From positions 1 through 64,000 of the forward strand of contig JAGWUH010000010.1 in the NCBI GenBank assembly GCA_028868535.1: a DNA stretch of 64,000 nucleotides, given 5' to 3'. Below, piece after piece: positions 1-8,380 of this stretch. The notes beneath the pieces are model-generated. The model saw only the letters and a program-made list of their open reading frames with translations, was not told the origin of the DNA and did not search any database. Every line of letters starts with the position of its first letter. The stretch's first letter is position 1. This DNA is from Sphingomonadales bacterium. GTDB taxonomy: Bacteria; Pseudomonadota; Alphaproteobacteria; Sphingomonadales; Sphingomonadaceae. Both the position numbers and the translations under genes were made by a program.

Positions 1-306
1 GCGAAAGGCCCATGGCAAGACCGCTTGGCGAACGCACCGGCCCGACCGGCCCTTCGCCACCATCGGGGTGCCAGGGAACCACCGCCTTTTCGGCAGGGTC
101 GAGCCCGGGGTTCACAAGGCTGTCCTTCACCGGGCCGGTCGCAGCAAGAAGCAGTCCCGCCAGCGCTCCCCATCCAAAGGCGGGGGGTAGCAGGCAACGC
201 CGGCCCGATCTTGTGCCAGCGTGCTTCCCCTTGGCGTTACGCCGCGCTCGCCAGCGGCCGGTTTCGTGTGCCCGAGGTGCCCGAGGTGCCCGAAGAAAGA
301 TAAGAA

Positions 307-479
307 GGAAGAAGGGGTTCACGCAAAGAGCGCAAAGAGCGCAAAGAGCGCAAAGAGCGCAAAGACCGTGCGCGCCCCTTGCCGGCTCGCGTTTGTCTTC
401 CGGCACAAGTGATCTGGTCAGCGGCTTCGCCGCAGGCACTGCCGGCTTTGCGCTCTTTGCGTGAAACCCTTGTTCTTCC
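307..479. repeat. Imperfect inverted repeat around the tandem tract
   Basis: The left arm (about 307-340, reading GGAAGAAGGGG then TTCACGCAAAGAGCGC) is matched by the reverse complement of the right arm at 446-479, with a few mismatches and small gaps. The arms are about 105 bp apart, and the tandem 9-mers extend from the inner end of the left arm. This may be a dispersed intergenic palindromic element or the remnant of a small non-autonomous mobile element. No target-site duplication or transposase was found. Confidence 0.7.
322..366. repeat. 9-bp tandem repeat, five copies
   Basis: The unit CGCAAAGAG is repeated head to tail at 322-330, 331-339, 340-348, 349-357 and 358-366, the last copy ending in C instead of G. 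A second 9-bp tandem (CCCGAGGTG twice, then a diverged third copy) lies upstream at 271-297. Tracts of this GCAAAGAGC kind occur in intergenic DNA of many proteobacteria; that comparison is from memory. Confidence 0.9.
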
Positions 480-662
480 CGACTTACGCCGCAACGCCCG
501 CCAGAAACCCCTCGATTGCCCTTGGCGACGCCGGCTTCGCTGCAGGGCCGATCTTCGTCGCTCCACCCAGCGAAACGCCGCCGTCCAGGCCGAGGCACGT
601 CCTGCGTTAGCAATTCCTTGGTTCGCCGCAGTTATAGTCTTGCGGATCAGGAGGCGATAATC

Positions 663-1886
663 GTGGCATCTTCGGCAAGGATACCGGCACCGCAGGCGCA
701 GCCGCGCCCCGCGCTGGCCCCGCTCCTGCCCGCCCGCGCCGACCGGCGCGCGCCCGCCGGCACCCGCCTCGTCGAGGGCGCCTGGCGCGAACTCGACCAC
801 CCCGACGCCGTCCGGGCCTGGGATGCCCTCGCCGCCCGCGCGGCGGAGCCCAATCCCTTTCTCGAACCCTGGTACCTGCTTCCGGCGCTCCATGCGCTCG
901 ATCCGCTCGGCACCGTCCGCATCCTGCGCCTGGAGGTCGACGGCGACCTCGCCGGCCTGCTGCCCGTCCGCGCCGCGCCGCGCTACTACGGCCGCCCGAT
1001 CCCCCATGTCGCCGGCTGGCTGCACCCCAACGCCTTCCTCGGCATCCCGCTGGTGGCGCGCGGGCTCGAAACCGCGTTCTGGCGCGCCTGCCTCGCCCGG
1101 GCCGACGCCGCCCCGGGGCTGGCGCTGTTCCTCCACCTCGCGCAGATGCCGCTGTCCGGCCCGCTGCACGATGCGCTCCACCAGGTCTGCGCCGAACAGG
1201 GCCGCCCGCTCGCGCTGGTCCACCGCGAGCAGCGCGCGATGCTGCAATCGCATCTCGCCCCCGAAGCCTACCTCGCCGCCGCGCTCTCCGGCAAGAAGCG
1301 CAAGGAGCTCCGCCGCCAGCACGCCCGCCTGTCCGAGCTCGGCCGGCTCACCGTCGAACGCCGCGACGATGCCGAGGACATCCCCGGCTGGTGCAGCCGC
1401 TTCCTCGATCTCGAACTGGCCGGCTGGAAGGGCCGCGCCGGCTCCGCGCTCGCCGCCAGCCCCGCCACCGCGACGATGTTCCGCCACGCCGTCGCCGGAG
1501 CCGCCGCCCGCGGCCGTCTCGAACGGCTGTCGCTGCTGCTCGACGGACGCCCGATCGCGATGCTCGCCAGCTTCCTCGCGCCGCCGGTGGCGTTCTCGTT
1601 CAAGACCGCCTTCGACGAGCGCTACGCCCGCTTCTCCCCCGGCGTCCTGCTCCAGCGCGAGAACCTCGCCATGCTCGGCCGGGCGGACATCGCCCTCACC
1701 GATTCCTGCGCCGCCGCCGATCACCCGATGATCGACCACATCTGGCGCGAACGCCGCCCGATCGGCCGCTACTCGATCGGCATCGGCGGCGCCGCCCGCC
1801 GGCTGCTGTTCCGCCAGCTTGCCCGCGCCGAAGTCGCGCGCTCCGCCACCTCCCGCACCCCGCCAGACCCGGACGATACCGCATGA
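663..1886 (+). CDS. GNAT-family N-acetyltransferase (CelD/BcsL-like)
   Basis: Predicted cytoplasmic acyl-CoA-dependent acyltransferase of about 407 residues. The fold resembles the double-GNAT 'Acetyltransf_6' group: a conserved basic stretch (SGKKRKELRRQ, near residue 210), then a segment containing ELAGWKGRAGSAL and a C-terminal half ending in the SFKTAFDERYARFSPGVLL region. In related proteins this last region forms the acyl-CoA binding part. The open frame extends upstream to 516, but that extension is low quality. A GTG at 663 preceded by AGGAGG about nine bases upstream is the better start. The stop overlaps the next gene's start by four bases (ATGA), so the two are probably translated together. 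The substrate is unknown; relatives act in polysaccharide or cell-envelope metabolism. Confidence 0.8.
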   Translation: MASSARIPAPQAQPRPALAPLLPARADRRAPAGTRLVEGAWRELDHPDAVRAWDALAARAAEPNPFLEPWYLLPALHALDPLGTVRILRLEVDGDLAGLLPVRAAPRYYGRPIPHVAGWLHPNAFLGIPLVARGLETAFWRACLARADAAPGLALFLHLAQMPLSGPLHDALHQVCAEQGRPLALVHREQRAMLQSHLAPEAYLAAALSGKKRKELRRQHARLSELGRLTVERRDDAEDIPGWCSRFLDLELAGWKGRAGSALAASPATATMFRHAVAGAAARGRLERLSLLLDGRPIAMLASFLAPPVAFSFKTAFDERYARFSPGVLLQRENLAMLGRADIALTDSCAAADHPMIDHIWRERRPIGRYSIGIGGAARRLLFRQLARAEVARSATSRTPPDPDDTA

Positions 1887-2719
1887 CCTGCCTGCCGCCC
1901 CGCGCGTTCGAAACCTTCGCCGCCGCCTATCCCGAGCGCCCGACGGTGTTCGACCACGAGCTGTGCCACCATCCGCTGATGACGCTCGAAGCCCTCGCCG
2001 CGCTCGCCGAACGCCTGCCGCCGTCGTGCATCGAGCACGCCGCCGCCGAACAGCCGATCGGCATCGACGGCAAGCCGCCGGTGCCGGCGATCTCCCCGGC
2101 CGACGCGATCCGCACGATCGACACCTGCGGCATCTGGGTGGCGCTGACCTTCATCGAGCAGGACCCGGCCTACCACGCGCTGCTGATGCAGGTGATCGAC
2201 GAACTGCGCCCGGCGATCGAGCCGCGCACCGGCCGCATCCACAAGCCCGCCGCCTTCGTCTTCGTCACCTCGCCCGGCGGCACCACGCCGTATCATTTCG
2301 ACCCCGAGCACAACATCCTGCTGCAGATCCGCGGCAGCAAGGTGATGACCCAGTTCCCCGCCGCCGATTCCGCCTGCTCCCCCGGCGAGGCCCACGAGGC
2401 CTATCACACCGGCGGCCCGCGCGAACTGCACTGGCGCGACGAGCTCGCCGCCGCCGGCACCGATTTCGCGCTGTTCCCCGGCCAGGGCCTGATCGTCCCG
2501 GTGATGGCGCCGCACTATGTCCGCACCGGCCCGCAGGCGTCGATCTCGCTGTCGATCACCTGGCGTTCCGAATGGTCCTACGCCGAAGCCGACGCGCACG
2601 CCTTCAACGCGGTGCTGCGCCGCGCCGGCCTCCGGCCTTCCCGCCCCGGCCGCTGGCCGGCGCAAAACCGCGCCAAGGCGTTCGGCTGGCGCGCGCTGAA
2701 GAAGCTCGGCGTCCGGTAG
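1883..2719 (+). CDS. Cupin-like / JmjC-type Fe(II)-2-oxoglutarate oxygenase-like protein
   Basis: A 278-residue protein of the cupin-like (JmjC-related) group. It carries a plausible facial triad for Fe(II): His138 and Asp140 in the YHFDPEHN segment and His211 in MAPHYVRTG, with Lys153 in the IRGSKVM strand placed to bind 2-oxoglutarate. This suggests a hydroxylase acting on a protein or small molecule, but the substrate cannot be read from the sequence. The ATG at 1883 overlaps the acetyltransferase stop, indicating a two-gene operon. A strong hairpin with a T-run follows at 2745. The longer open frame starting near 1391 is read-through inside the upstream gene and is not real. Confidence 0.75.
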   Translation: MTCLPPRAFETFAAAYPERPTVFDHELCHHPLMTLEALAALAERLPPSCIEHAAAEQPIGIDGKPPVPAISPADAIRTIDTCGIWVALTFIEQDPAYHALLMQVIDELRPAIEPRTGRIHKPAAFVFVTSPGGTTPYHFDPEHNILLQIRGSKVMTQFPAADSACSPGEAHEAYHTGGPRELHWRDELAAAGTDFALFPGQGLIVPVMAPHYVRTGPQASISLSITWRSEWSYAEADAHAFNAVLRRAGLRPSRPGRWPAQNRAKAFGWRALKKLGVR

Positions 2720-2744
2720 GTCCGGCGATTGCCGCGCCGGATGG

Positions 2745-2775
2745 AACGGCGGCCGTTTCCGCGGCCGCCGTTTTT
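2745..2775 (+). terminator. Rho-independent terminator after the GNAT/cupin operon
   Basis: A perfect 10-bp stem, AACGGCGGCC (2745-2754) with GGCCGCCGTT (2763-2772), closes an 8-nt loop and runs into TTTTT (2771-2775). It starts 26 bp after the cupin-like gene stop and about 100 bp before the monooxygenase start. Confidence 0.85.
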
Positions 2776-2874
2776 GATTCCGGTCAACGCGACCCGCCTC
2801 GCGAATCGATACCCCGGCACAAGTGAACAACGCTGTTGATTAGATTTCCAACAGCCAGCCCGAGGGGATGAACG

Positions 2875-4725
2875 ATGTCGATGTACACCCTGCTGCCCTG
2901 CCCCGAAGTGACTCCGGAGCGCAAGGAAGAGCTCCACGCCAAGTACCTGCGCGAGCGCGATCGCCGCATCGCCGAAAAGCACAACGACCAGTACATCGCC
3001 GCCGAAGGCAAGTGGAAGGACATCTACGAGGTCGATCCCTACACCCCCGTCGCCCCGCGTGAGCCGATCACCGGCGAAACCGACGTCGTCATCCTCGGCG
3101 CCGGCTATTGCGGCATGATGGTCGCCGCGCAGCTGGTGAAGGCGGGCATCCAGAATTTCTACAACGTCGATCACGGCGGCAACTTCGGCGGCACCTGGTA
3201 CTGGAACCGCTATCCCGGCATCCAGTGCGACAACGACAGCCTGGTCTACATGCCGCTGCTCGAGGAAACCGGCTACATGCCGTCGAAGAAGTTCGCCGAC
3301 GGCTACGAGATCCACGACCACTGCCAGATCATCGCCGATCACTTCGGCCTGCGCGACAAGGCGCTGTTCCACACCCTGATCGAATCGCTGGTCTGGGACG
3401 AAAAGGCCAACCGCTGGAACGTCGGCACCAACCGGGGCGACCAGATCAAGGCCCGCTTCGTCGTGCTGGCGATGGGCCCGCTGAACAAGCCCAAGCTGCC
3501 CGGCATCCCCGGCATCGACAAGTTCAAGGGCAAGATCTTCCACACCGCCCGCTGGGACTATGACTACACCGGCGGCGAATGGCGCAATCCGGAGCTGACC
3601 AAGCTCAAGGACAAGAAGGTGGCGATCATCGGCACCGGCGCCACCGCGATCCAGGTCGTGCCCTATCTCGCCAAGCACGCCGGCCACACCTACGTCGTCC
3701 AGCGCACCCCATCGACGATCGACCTGCGCAACAACCAGCCGATCGACCCCGAATGGTACGCCAGCCAGAAGCCCGGCTGGCAGCAGGAGCGCATCAAGAA
3801 CTTCCACCACGCCGCGATGGAACGGCTGGCACCGAAGGAACCCGATCTCGTCGTCGACATCTGGACCGAGATCAGCCGCAACGTGAACGCGGAGCTGGAA
3901 GCCGAAGGCTGGCCCGACATCACCCCGGAGGAATTCGCCCGCCGCCGCGAGATCTGGGACTATCGGGTGATGGAACGCCTGCGGGACCGCTGCAACATCG
4001 TCAAGGACCCGGCCACGGCGGAGGCGCTCAAGCCCTACTACCGCTACCTCTGCAAGCGCCCGGCCTCGAACGACGATTACTACCCGGCGTTCAACCAGGA
4101 CAACGTCCAGCTGATCGACGTGGCGGAAACCCAGGGCCTCGAGGCGCTGACCGAGAACGGTTTCATCCACCAGGGCAAGGAGTACGAATGCGACTGCATC
4201 ATCCTCGCCTCGGGCTATGAAGTCACCAACGACCTCGACCGCCGCTGGGGCATCAGCCGGATCGAGGGCGTGAACGGCCTGTCGATCTACGACTACTGGC
4301 GCGAAGGCTTCCAGACCTTCCAGGGGATGACCGCGCACAACTTCCCCAACATGTTCTTCACCGGCTTCACCCAGGCGGCGGCGAACGCGTCGAACTCGAA
4401 GACCTTCATCGATCAGGGCTTCCACATCGGCTACATCGCCAGCGAGGCACTCAAGCGCGGCGCCGTCCGCGTCGAGCCCAGCGCCGAAGCCCAGGACGCC
4501 TACATCAAGCACCTGCGCTCGATCGCGGTCGACAACTCGGCCTACGTCAACGAGTGCACGCCCTCTTACTTCAACAACGAGGGCGACACCTCGAAGAAGC
4601 GCCACATCTTCGGCGAACCGTGGGGCGAAGGCTACTACGCGTTCGAGGCCATGCTCGAGAAGTGGCGCGACGACGGCAAGCTTGCCGGCCTGACGCTGAC
4701 CACCAAGGCGCTCGAAGAGGCCTGA
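2875..4725 (+). CDS. Flavin-dependent Baeyer-Villiger monooxygenase
   Basis: A 616-residue class B flavoprotein monooxygenase predicted to insert oxygen next to a ketone using FAD, NADPH and O2, giving an ester or lactone. Two Rossmann dinucleotide motifs are visible: GAGYCG near residue 76 for FAD and GTGATA near residue 253 for NADPH. Between them lies the Baeyer-Villiger fingerprint FKGKIFHTARWD (about 217-228), which fits FxGxxxHxxxW. Length and a roughly 70-residue N-terminal extension match the cyclohexanone/steroid monooxygenase-like group. The ATG at 2875 follows GAGGGG. The Rieske oxygenase gene starts 111 bp downstream on the same strand, with a hairpin between, so the two may act on one substrate. 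The ketone is unknown: steroid, terpenoid or alicyclic are all possible. Confidence 0.88.
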   Translation: MSMYTLLPCPEVTPERKEELHAKYLRERDRRIAEKHNDQYIAAEGKWKDIYEVDPYTPVAPREPITGETDVVILGAGYCGMMVAAQLVKAGIQNFYNVDHGGNFGGTWYWNRYPGIQCDNDSLVYMPLLEETGYMPSKKFADGYEIHDHCQIIADHFGLRDKALFHTLIESLVWDEKANRWNVGTNRGDQIKARFVVLAMGPLNKPKLPGIPGIDKFKGKIFHTARWDYDYTGGEWRNPELTKLKDKKVAIIGTGATAIQVVPYLAKHAGHTYVVQRTPSTIDLRNNQPIDPEWYASQKPGWQQERIKNFHHAAMERLAPKEPDLVVDIWTEISRNVNAELEAEGWPDITPEEFARRREIWDYRVMERLRDRCNIVKDPATAEALKPYYRYLCKRPASNDDYYPAFNQDNVQLIDVAETQGLEALTENGFIHQGKEYECDCIILASGYEVTNDLDRRWGISRIEGVNGLSIYDYWREGFQTFQGMTAHNFPNMFFTGFTQAAANASNSKTFIDQGFHIGYIASEALKRGAVRVEPSAEAQDAYIKHLRSIAVDNSAYVNECTPSYFNNEGDTSKKRHIFGEPWGEGYYAFEAMLEKWRDDGKLAGLTLTTKALEEA

Positions 4726-4734
4726 GCCACCCCG

Positions 4735-4755
4735 GGGGGCGGCCATGCCGCCCCC
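4735..4755 (+). terminator. GC-rich hairpin between monooxygenase and Rieske genes
   Basis: GGGGGCGGC (4735-4743) pairs perfectly with GCCGCCCCC (4747-4755) across a CAT triloop, followed by ATTTGCTTT. The T-run is weak, so it may be a partial terminator, an attenuator or an mRNA-stabilising hairpin within an operon. Confidence 0.5.
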
Positions 4756-4836
4756 ATTTGCTTTCGATCAAGGCGCGCCTGCGCGGGGCACCCGAAACTC
4801 CCCGCAATCCCGCCCCCCAGGGAACAGGAGAGGACA

Positions 4837-6255
4837 ATGAACACCTACGAAAAGCTGGTCTCGCCCGAACTGAACGAGGCGCTGATCTACCCGGCCGAAG
4901 CCTTCACCAGCCGCGAATACGCCGAGGCCGAGGCCGACCGGCTCTGGGCGAAAGTGTGGCAGCAGGCCGGCCGGGTCGAGGAAATTCCCGACGTCGGCAG
5001 CTTCATCACCTACAACATCATGGGCGATTCGATCCTGATCGTCCGCGCCGAAGCCGGCGATGGCCCCGATGCCATCAAGGCCTACCACAACGTCTGCCCG
5101 CACCGCGGCCGGCGGCTGGTGGGTGACAACACCGGCGGCGGCCCGGTCGTCGTCGCGCAGGCGAAAGGCGCACACTCCGCCTGCGGCAAGACCCAGAAGT
5201 TCGGCTGCAACTACCACGCCTGGACCTTCAACCACGATGGCAAGGCCATCTACATCCCCGACCGCGAGGACTGGGGCGGCGCCCTGAACGAGGACAACAC
5301 CAGCCTCACCCCGGTCAAGGTCGACACCTGGGGCGGCTGGCTGTGGATCAACATGGACCCGGACTGCGGCCCGCTCGACGCGTTCCTGCGCCCGATCAAC
5401 ACGCTGATCGATCCGTTCGAGTTCGAGAAGATGCGCTACCGCTTCCGCTTCTGGGGCATCTTCGACTGCAACTGGAAGGTCGCGCTCGAAGCCTTCCTCG
5501 AACCCTACCACGTCCAGGGCACGCACCCGCAGCTGCTCAAGTACGGGGACTTCTACTCGTTCTCGAAGTCGTTCGGCCTCCACGGCCAGACCGGCTTCGA
5601 CAGCAAGGCCCACCGCGAGGAGGGCACCGCCGTCGACACCTCGGTCCACCGCGCCGCCGGTGACGGCGATCCGCGCACCACGATCGCGCAGATGCAGATG
5701 GAGTACTGGGAAACCATCGGCGCCTCCACCTCGGAGACGCTGGTCAAGACCGCGCAGGAGCTTCCCAACGAGCTGCCCGAAGGCACTCCAGCGGCGCAAG
5801 TCCACCACCACTGGCTCGAAAAGGCCAAGGCGGTCGATGCCGCGCGCGGCGTGCAGTGGCCGGACCTGACCGATGCGCAGATCGCCGCCGCCGGCCTGGC
5901 GCTGTCGATCTTCCCGAACATGAACTTCATCCCCGGCCCGACTTTCGCGCTGGCCTACCGCGTGCGGCCTTACGGCTCGGACCCGGACAAGTGCATCTTC
6001 GAGGCCGTGGCGCTCGACCGCTTCCCCGAAGGCGAGGAGCCGGCCACCGAATGGACCTACGTCGAGCAGGATCTCGACAAGTGGCCCTACGTGATCGCGC
6101 AGGACATCTCGAACATGGTGGAGGTCCAGCGCGGCTACCACTCACGCGGCTTCCGCGGCAACCTCCCGAACCCCTGGCAGGAGCGCAAGGTGACGAACCT
6201 GCACTACAACCTCGCCAAGTTCATGGGCACCGGCGCGCCCGAGCGCCTCGATTGA
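4837..6255 (+). CDS. Rieske non-heme iron oxygenase, alpha (catalytic) subunit
   Basis: A 472-residue ring-hydroxylating oxygenase large subunit. The N-terminal Rieske [2Fe-2S] domain has Cys87-x-His89 (CPHRG) and Cys124-x2-His127 (CNYHAW). The catalytic domain has the mononuclear iron ligands His225 and His230 in EPYHVQGTHPQ, a likely third ligand Asp in the AQDISNM segment near the C-terminus, and a bridging acidic residue at Glu222. The spacer between the two Rieske ligand pairs is 34 residues instead of the usual 15-18 and contains extra Cys and His residues. No beta subunit, ferredoxin or reductase gene is nearby, so electron-transfer partners must come from elsewhere. The start is preceded by AGGAGAGG. 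Its position after the monooxygenase suggests a shared catabolic role; the substrate is unknown. Confidence 0.88.
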   Translation: MNTYEKLVSPELNEALIYPAEAFTSREYAEAEADRLWAKVWQQAGRVEEIPDVGSFITYNIMGDSILIVRAEAGDGPDAIKAYHNVCPHRGRRLVGDNTGGGPVVVAQAKGAHSACGKTQKFGCNYHAWTFNHDGKAIYIPDREDWGGALNEDNTSLTPVKVDTWGGWLWINMDPDCGPLDAFLRPINTLIDPFEFEKMRYRFRFWGIFDCNWKVALEAFLEPYHVQGTHPQLLKYGDFYSFSKSFGLHGQTGFDSKAHREEGTAVDTSVHRAAGDGDPRTTIAQMQMEYWETIGASTSETLVKTAQELPNELPEGTPAAQVHHHWLEKAKAVDAARGVQWPDLTDAQIAAAGLALSIFPNMNFIPGPTFALAYRVRPYGSDPDKCIFEAVALDRFPEGEEPATEWTYVEQDLDKWPYVIAQDISNMVEVQRGYHSRGFRGNLPNPWQERKVTNLHYNLAKFMGTGAPERLD

Positions 6256-6271
6256 CCGCCAGCGCAACCCT

Positions 6272-6295
6272 CCCCCTCCCGCCTGCGGGAGGGGG
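6272..6295. repeat. GC-rich palindrome in intergenic DNA
   Basis: CCCCCTCCCGC (6272-6282) is followed by a two-base loop and its exact complement GCGGGAGGGGG (6285-6295). It lies just after the Rieske gene stop, between convergent genes. It resembles the short dispersed CTCCCGC/GCGGGAG palindromes common in sphingomonad intergenic regions (from memory) and could also act as a transcription stop for one or both neighbours. Confidence 0.6.
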
Positions 6296-6348
6296 TTGGG
6301 GGGTGGGCCTCGCTCCGAAGGAGCGACCGCGAACCCTGCCCGCGCCCC

Positions 6349-8262
6349 CTACTTCACCACCGGCAGCCACACCGCGCTGGCGTTCTCGCCGCCGCGCTCC
6401 AGCGTCACCGTCGCCTTCCGGTAATCCGCCTTCTTCGCCAGGAAGATGTTCGGCACGAACGTCTGCGGGTTGCGGTCGTACAGCGGGAACAGGCTCGACT
6501 GCACCTGCACCATGATCCGGTGCCCCGGCTTGAACACGTAGTTCACCGCCGGCAGCCGGAAGCGATAGCGCTGCACCTGCCCCGCCGGAATCGCGCTCGG
6601 GCTGGAGAAGCTCTGGCGATAGCGCCCACGGAAGATATCGAGGCTGATCGGCAGCTCATAGCCGCCCATCTTCGGATTGCTCGCCACCTCGTCGGGGAAC
6701 ACGTCGATGATCTTGACCACGAAGTCGCCGTCGGTCCCGGTGGTCTTCGCGTAGAGATCGGCGAACGGCACGCCCGAGACCCTGACCGGCTGGTCCAGCA
6801 CCGGCGTCTGGTAGACCATCACGTCGGTGCGCCCGTCGACATGGCGCTGGTCGCTGACCAGCCAGTCACCCCAGCGCCCGTCGTTGAAGTTCACCGGCCG
6901 CGGCAGGTGCGGCACCGGGTTGGCCGGATCGGAGACGTATGAGTCCTCGCCCGCGCCACTCCGGGTGAACGACAGCCCGCCCTCACCGCCAAGATAGATC
7001 GGCGTCAACGGCGCTGCGCAGCCGCTTTCGCAGGCGAGCGGCCATTGCGAAAACCGCTCCCACTTGTCCTCGGCCGGGTTGTACAGCGTCGCCGCCGGCA
7101 GGTTCGCCGGCGGGCCGTCCTTGAGGTACTGGTTGAACAGCGGCAGCACCATGTCGTGGCGAAACTGCTCCGCCGTATCGCCATTCCACTTGAACGGTCC
7201 CAGCTCGCGCCCGTCGCGGTTGATCTGGCTATGCCGCCACGGCCCCATCACCAGGAAGTTGTTGCCGAGGTGCCCGGCGCCCTTCAGCGCCTCCCACGCG
7301 TGGATCGCGCCATACATGTCCTCCTGGTCCCACAGCCCCTGCTCCCACAGCGTCGGCACGTTCGACGGGTTCGCCGCGACCAGCTTGTCGAGCGCCTGCA
7401 ACTGCCAGAACTCGTCATAGGCGGTGTGCTCCAGCATCTTGTTCCAGGCCGGCAGCTTCGCGAACCCGGAACGCTCCGCCCACTCGTTCGCCCCGCCATA
7501 GCGGCGGAATTCCTCATAGTTGTCGTAGATGCCGGTCGCCGGCTCGTCCCCGGCGCCCTTGAACCCGGTCTGCGATCCGATCCAGCCGATGTTCGCCAGC
7601 CGGAACGCGCCATGGTGGAACCAGTCGTCGCCCATCCAGCCATCGATCATCGGGCTTTCCGGCGCCGCCACCTTCAGCGCCGGGTGCGGGTGCAGCAGCG
7701 CCATCACCACGGTAAAGCCCTCGTACGAGGAACCGATCATCCCCACCCGCCCGTTGCTTTCCGGCAGGTTGGCCTTGTTCACCAGCCAGTCGATGGTGTC
7801 GTACGCGTCGGTGGTATGATCGACCCTGGTCGGGTTCAGCTTGCCCACCGGCGGCCGGGTGATCACGTAGTCCCCCTGCGACTTGTACTTGCCGCGAATG
7901 TCCTGATAGACCCGGATATAGCCGTCGTGGACGAAGTCCTCGTCCGCCAGCGGCAGCACCGAAAGCATGTTCGGGCTGTCCATCCGGTCCGCCCGCTTGG
8001 CCGCGTTGTACGGCGTCCGCGTCAGCACGATCGGCGCATTGACCGCCCCCTTGGGGATGACGATCACCGTATAGAGCTTCACCCCGTCGCGCATCGGGAT
8101 CATCACCTCGCGCTTGACGTAGTCGTTCGCCGTATCGGGATAGGCGAACTTCGCGGGAATATCGCCGCCGGGCGGGGTATCCCTGTCCCTGGGAGCACCG
8201 GCGGACGCCGGCATTCCGGCGAGAAGCAGCGCCATCGCCGCGAGCGAGATCATTCTGTTCAT
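6349..8262 (-). CDS. Exported CocE/NonD-family S15 hydrolase, alpha-amino-acid ester hydrolase-like
   Basis: A 637-residue serine hydrolase with an N-terminal signal peptide (MNRMISLAAMALLLAGMPASA), so probably periplasmic. The X-Pro dipeptidyl-peptidase S15-type alpha/beta domain has the nucleophile motif GSSYEG with Ser179, followed by the MGDDWFHHGAF segment. A C-terminal jelly-roll domain contains PGHRIMVQVQSS. The SSYEGF and DDWFHxGAF segments resemble alpha-amino-acid ester hydrolases, which cleave or transfer alpha-amino acyl esters and beta-lactam side chains; the CocE-type esterase family is the safer name. The chosen ATG (complement of 8260-8262) follows GGAGG about eight bases upstream. 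The longer frame to 8712 would remove the signal peptide from the N-terminus. It is divergent from the next hydrolase gene across 118 bp. Confidence 0.85.
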   Translation of the reverse strand: MNRMISLAAMALLLAGMPASAGAPRDRDTPPGGDIPAKFAYPDTANDYVKREVMIPMRDGVKLYTVIVIPKGAVNAPIVLTRTPYNAAKRADRMDSPNMLSVLPLADEDFVHDGYIRVYQDIRGKYKSQGDYVITRPPVGKLNPTRVDHTTDAYDTIDWLVNKANLPESNGRVGMIGSSYEGFTVVMALLHPHPALKVAAPESPMIDGWMGDDWFHHGAFRLANIGWIGSQTGFKGAGDEPATGIYDNYEEFRRYGGANEWAERSGFAKLPAWNKMLEHTAYDEFWQLQALDKLVAANPSNVPTLWEQGLWDQEDMYGAIHAWEALKGAGHLGNNFLVMGPWRHSQINRDGRELGPFKWNGDTAEQFRHDMVLPLFNQYLKDGPPANLPAATLYNPAEDKWERFSQWPLACESGCAAPLTPIYLGGEGGLSFTRSGAGEDSYVSDPANPVPHLPRPVNFNDGRWGDWLVSDQRHVDGRTDVMVYQTPVLDQPVRVSGVPFADLYAKTTGTDGDFVVKIIDVFPDEVASNPKMGGYELPISLDIFRGRYRQSFSSPSAIPAGQVQRYRFRLPAVNYVFKPGHRIMVQVQSSLFPLYDRNPQTFVPNIFLAKKADYRKATVTLERGGENASAVWLPVVK

Positions 8263-8380
8263 GTCATGGGCCTCCGTGGGGAGTGATGGCACAGGGCTAT
8301 CATCGTTGCGCCGATGCGCAAGATTCCAATCCACCGCTTGCCACCGTCCCGCCGCCGCGCCAGGCTCTCCGCAGGAGACC

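Larger units (their letters stand above)
1..662. other. Non-coding left-edge region
   Basis: No convincing gene lies in this stretch; open frames across it have repeat-derived, low-complexity translations. It contains 9-bp tandem repeats near 271-297 and 322-366 and an inverted repeat (separate entries). On the minus strand a hydrophobic run followed by open sequence reaches the left edge (about positions 1-165), but I find no ATG, GTG or TTG start placed to use it. It could be a broken or unusual gene end, and I do not call it. The right end carries the ribosome-binding site of the acetyltransferase gene at about 648-653. Confidence 0.6.

Noticed and set aside
12..464. Open frame across the left-edge tandem repeats
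   Set aside because: The translation is low-complexity, reads through the 9-bp repeats and lacks a ribosome-binding site.
516..662. Upstream extension of the acetyltransferase
   Set aside because: The added 49 residues do not resemble the family, and a GTG with AGGAGG at 663 explains the start.
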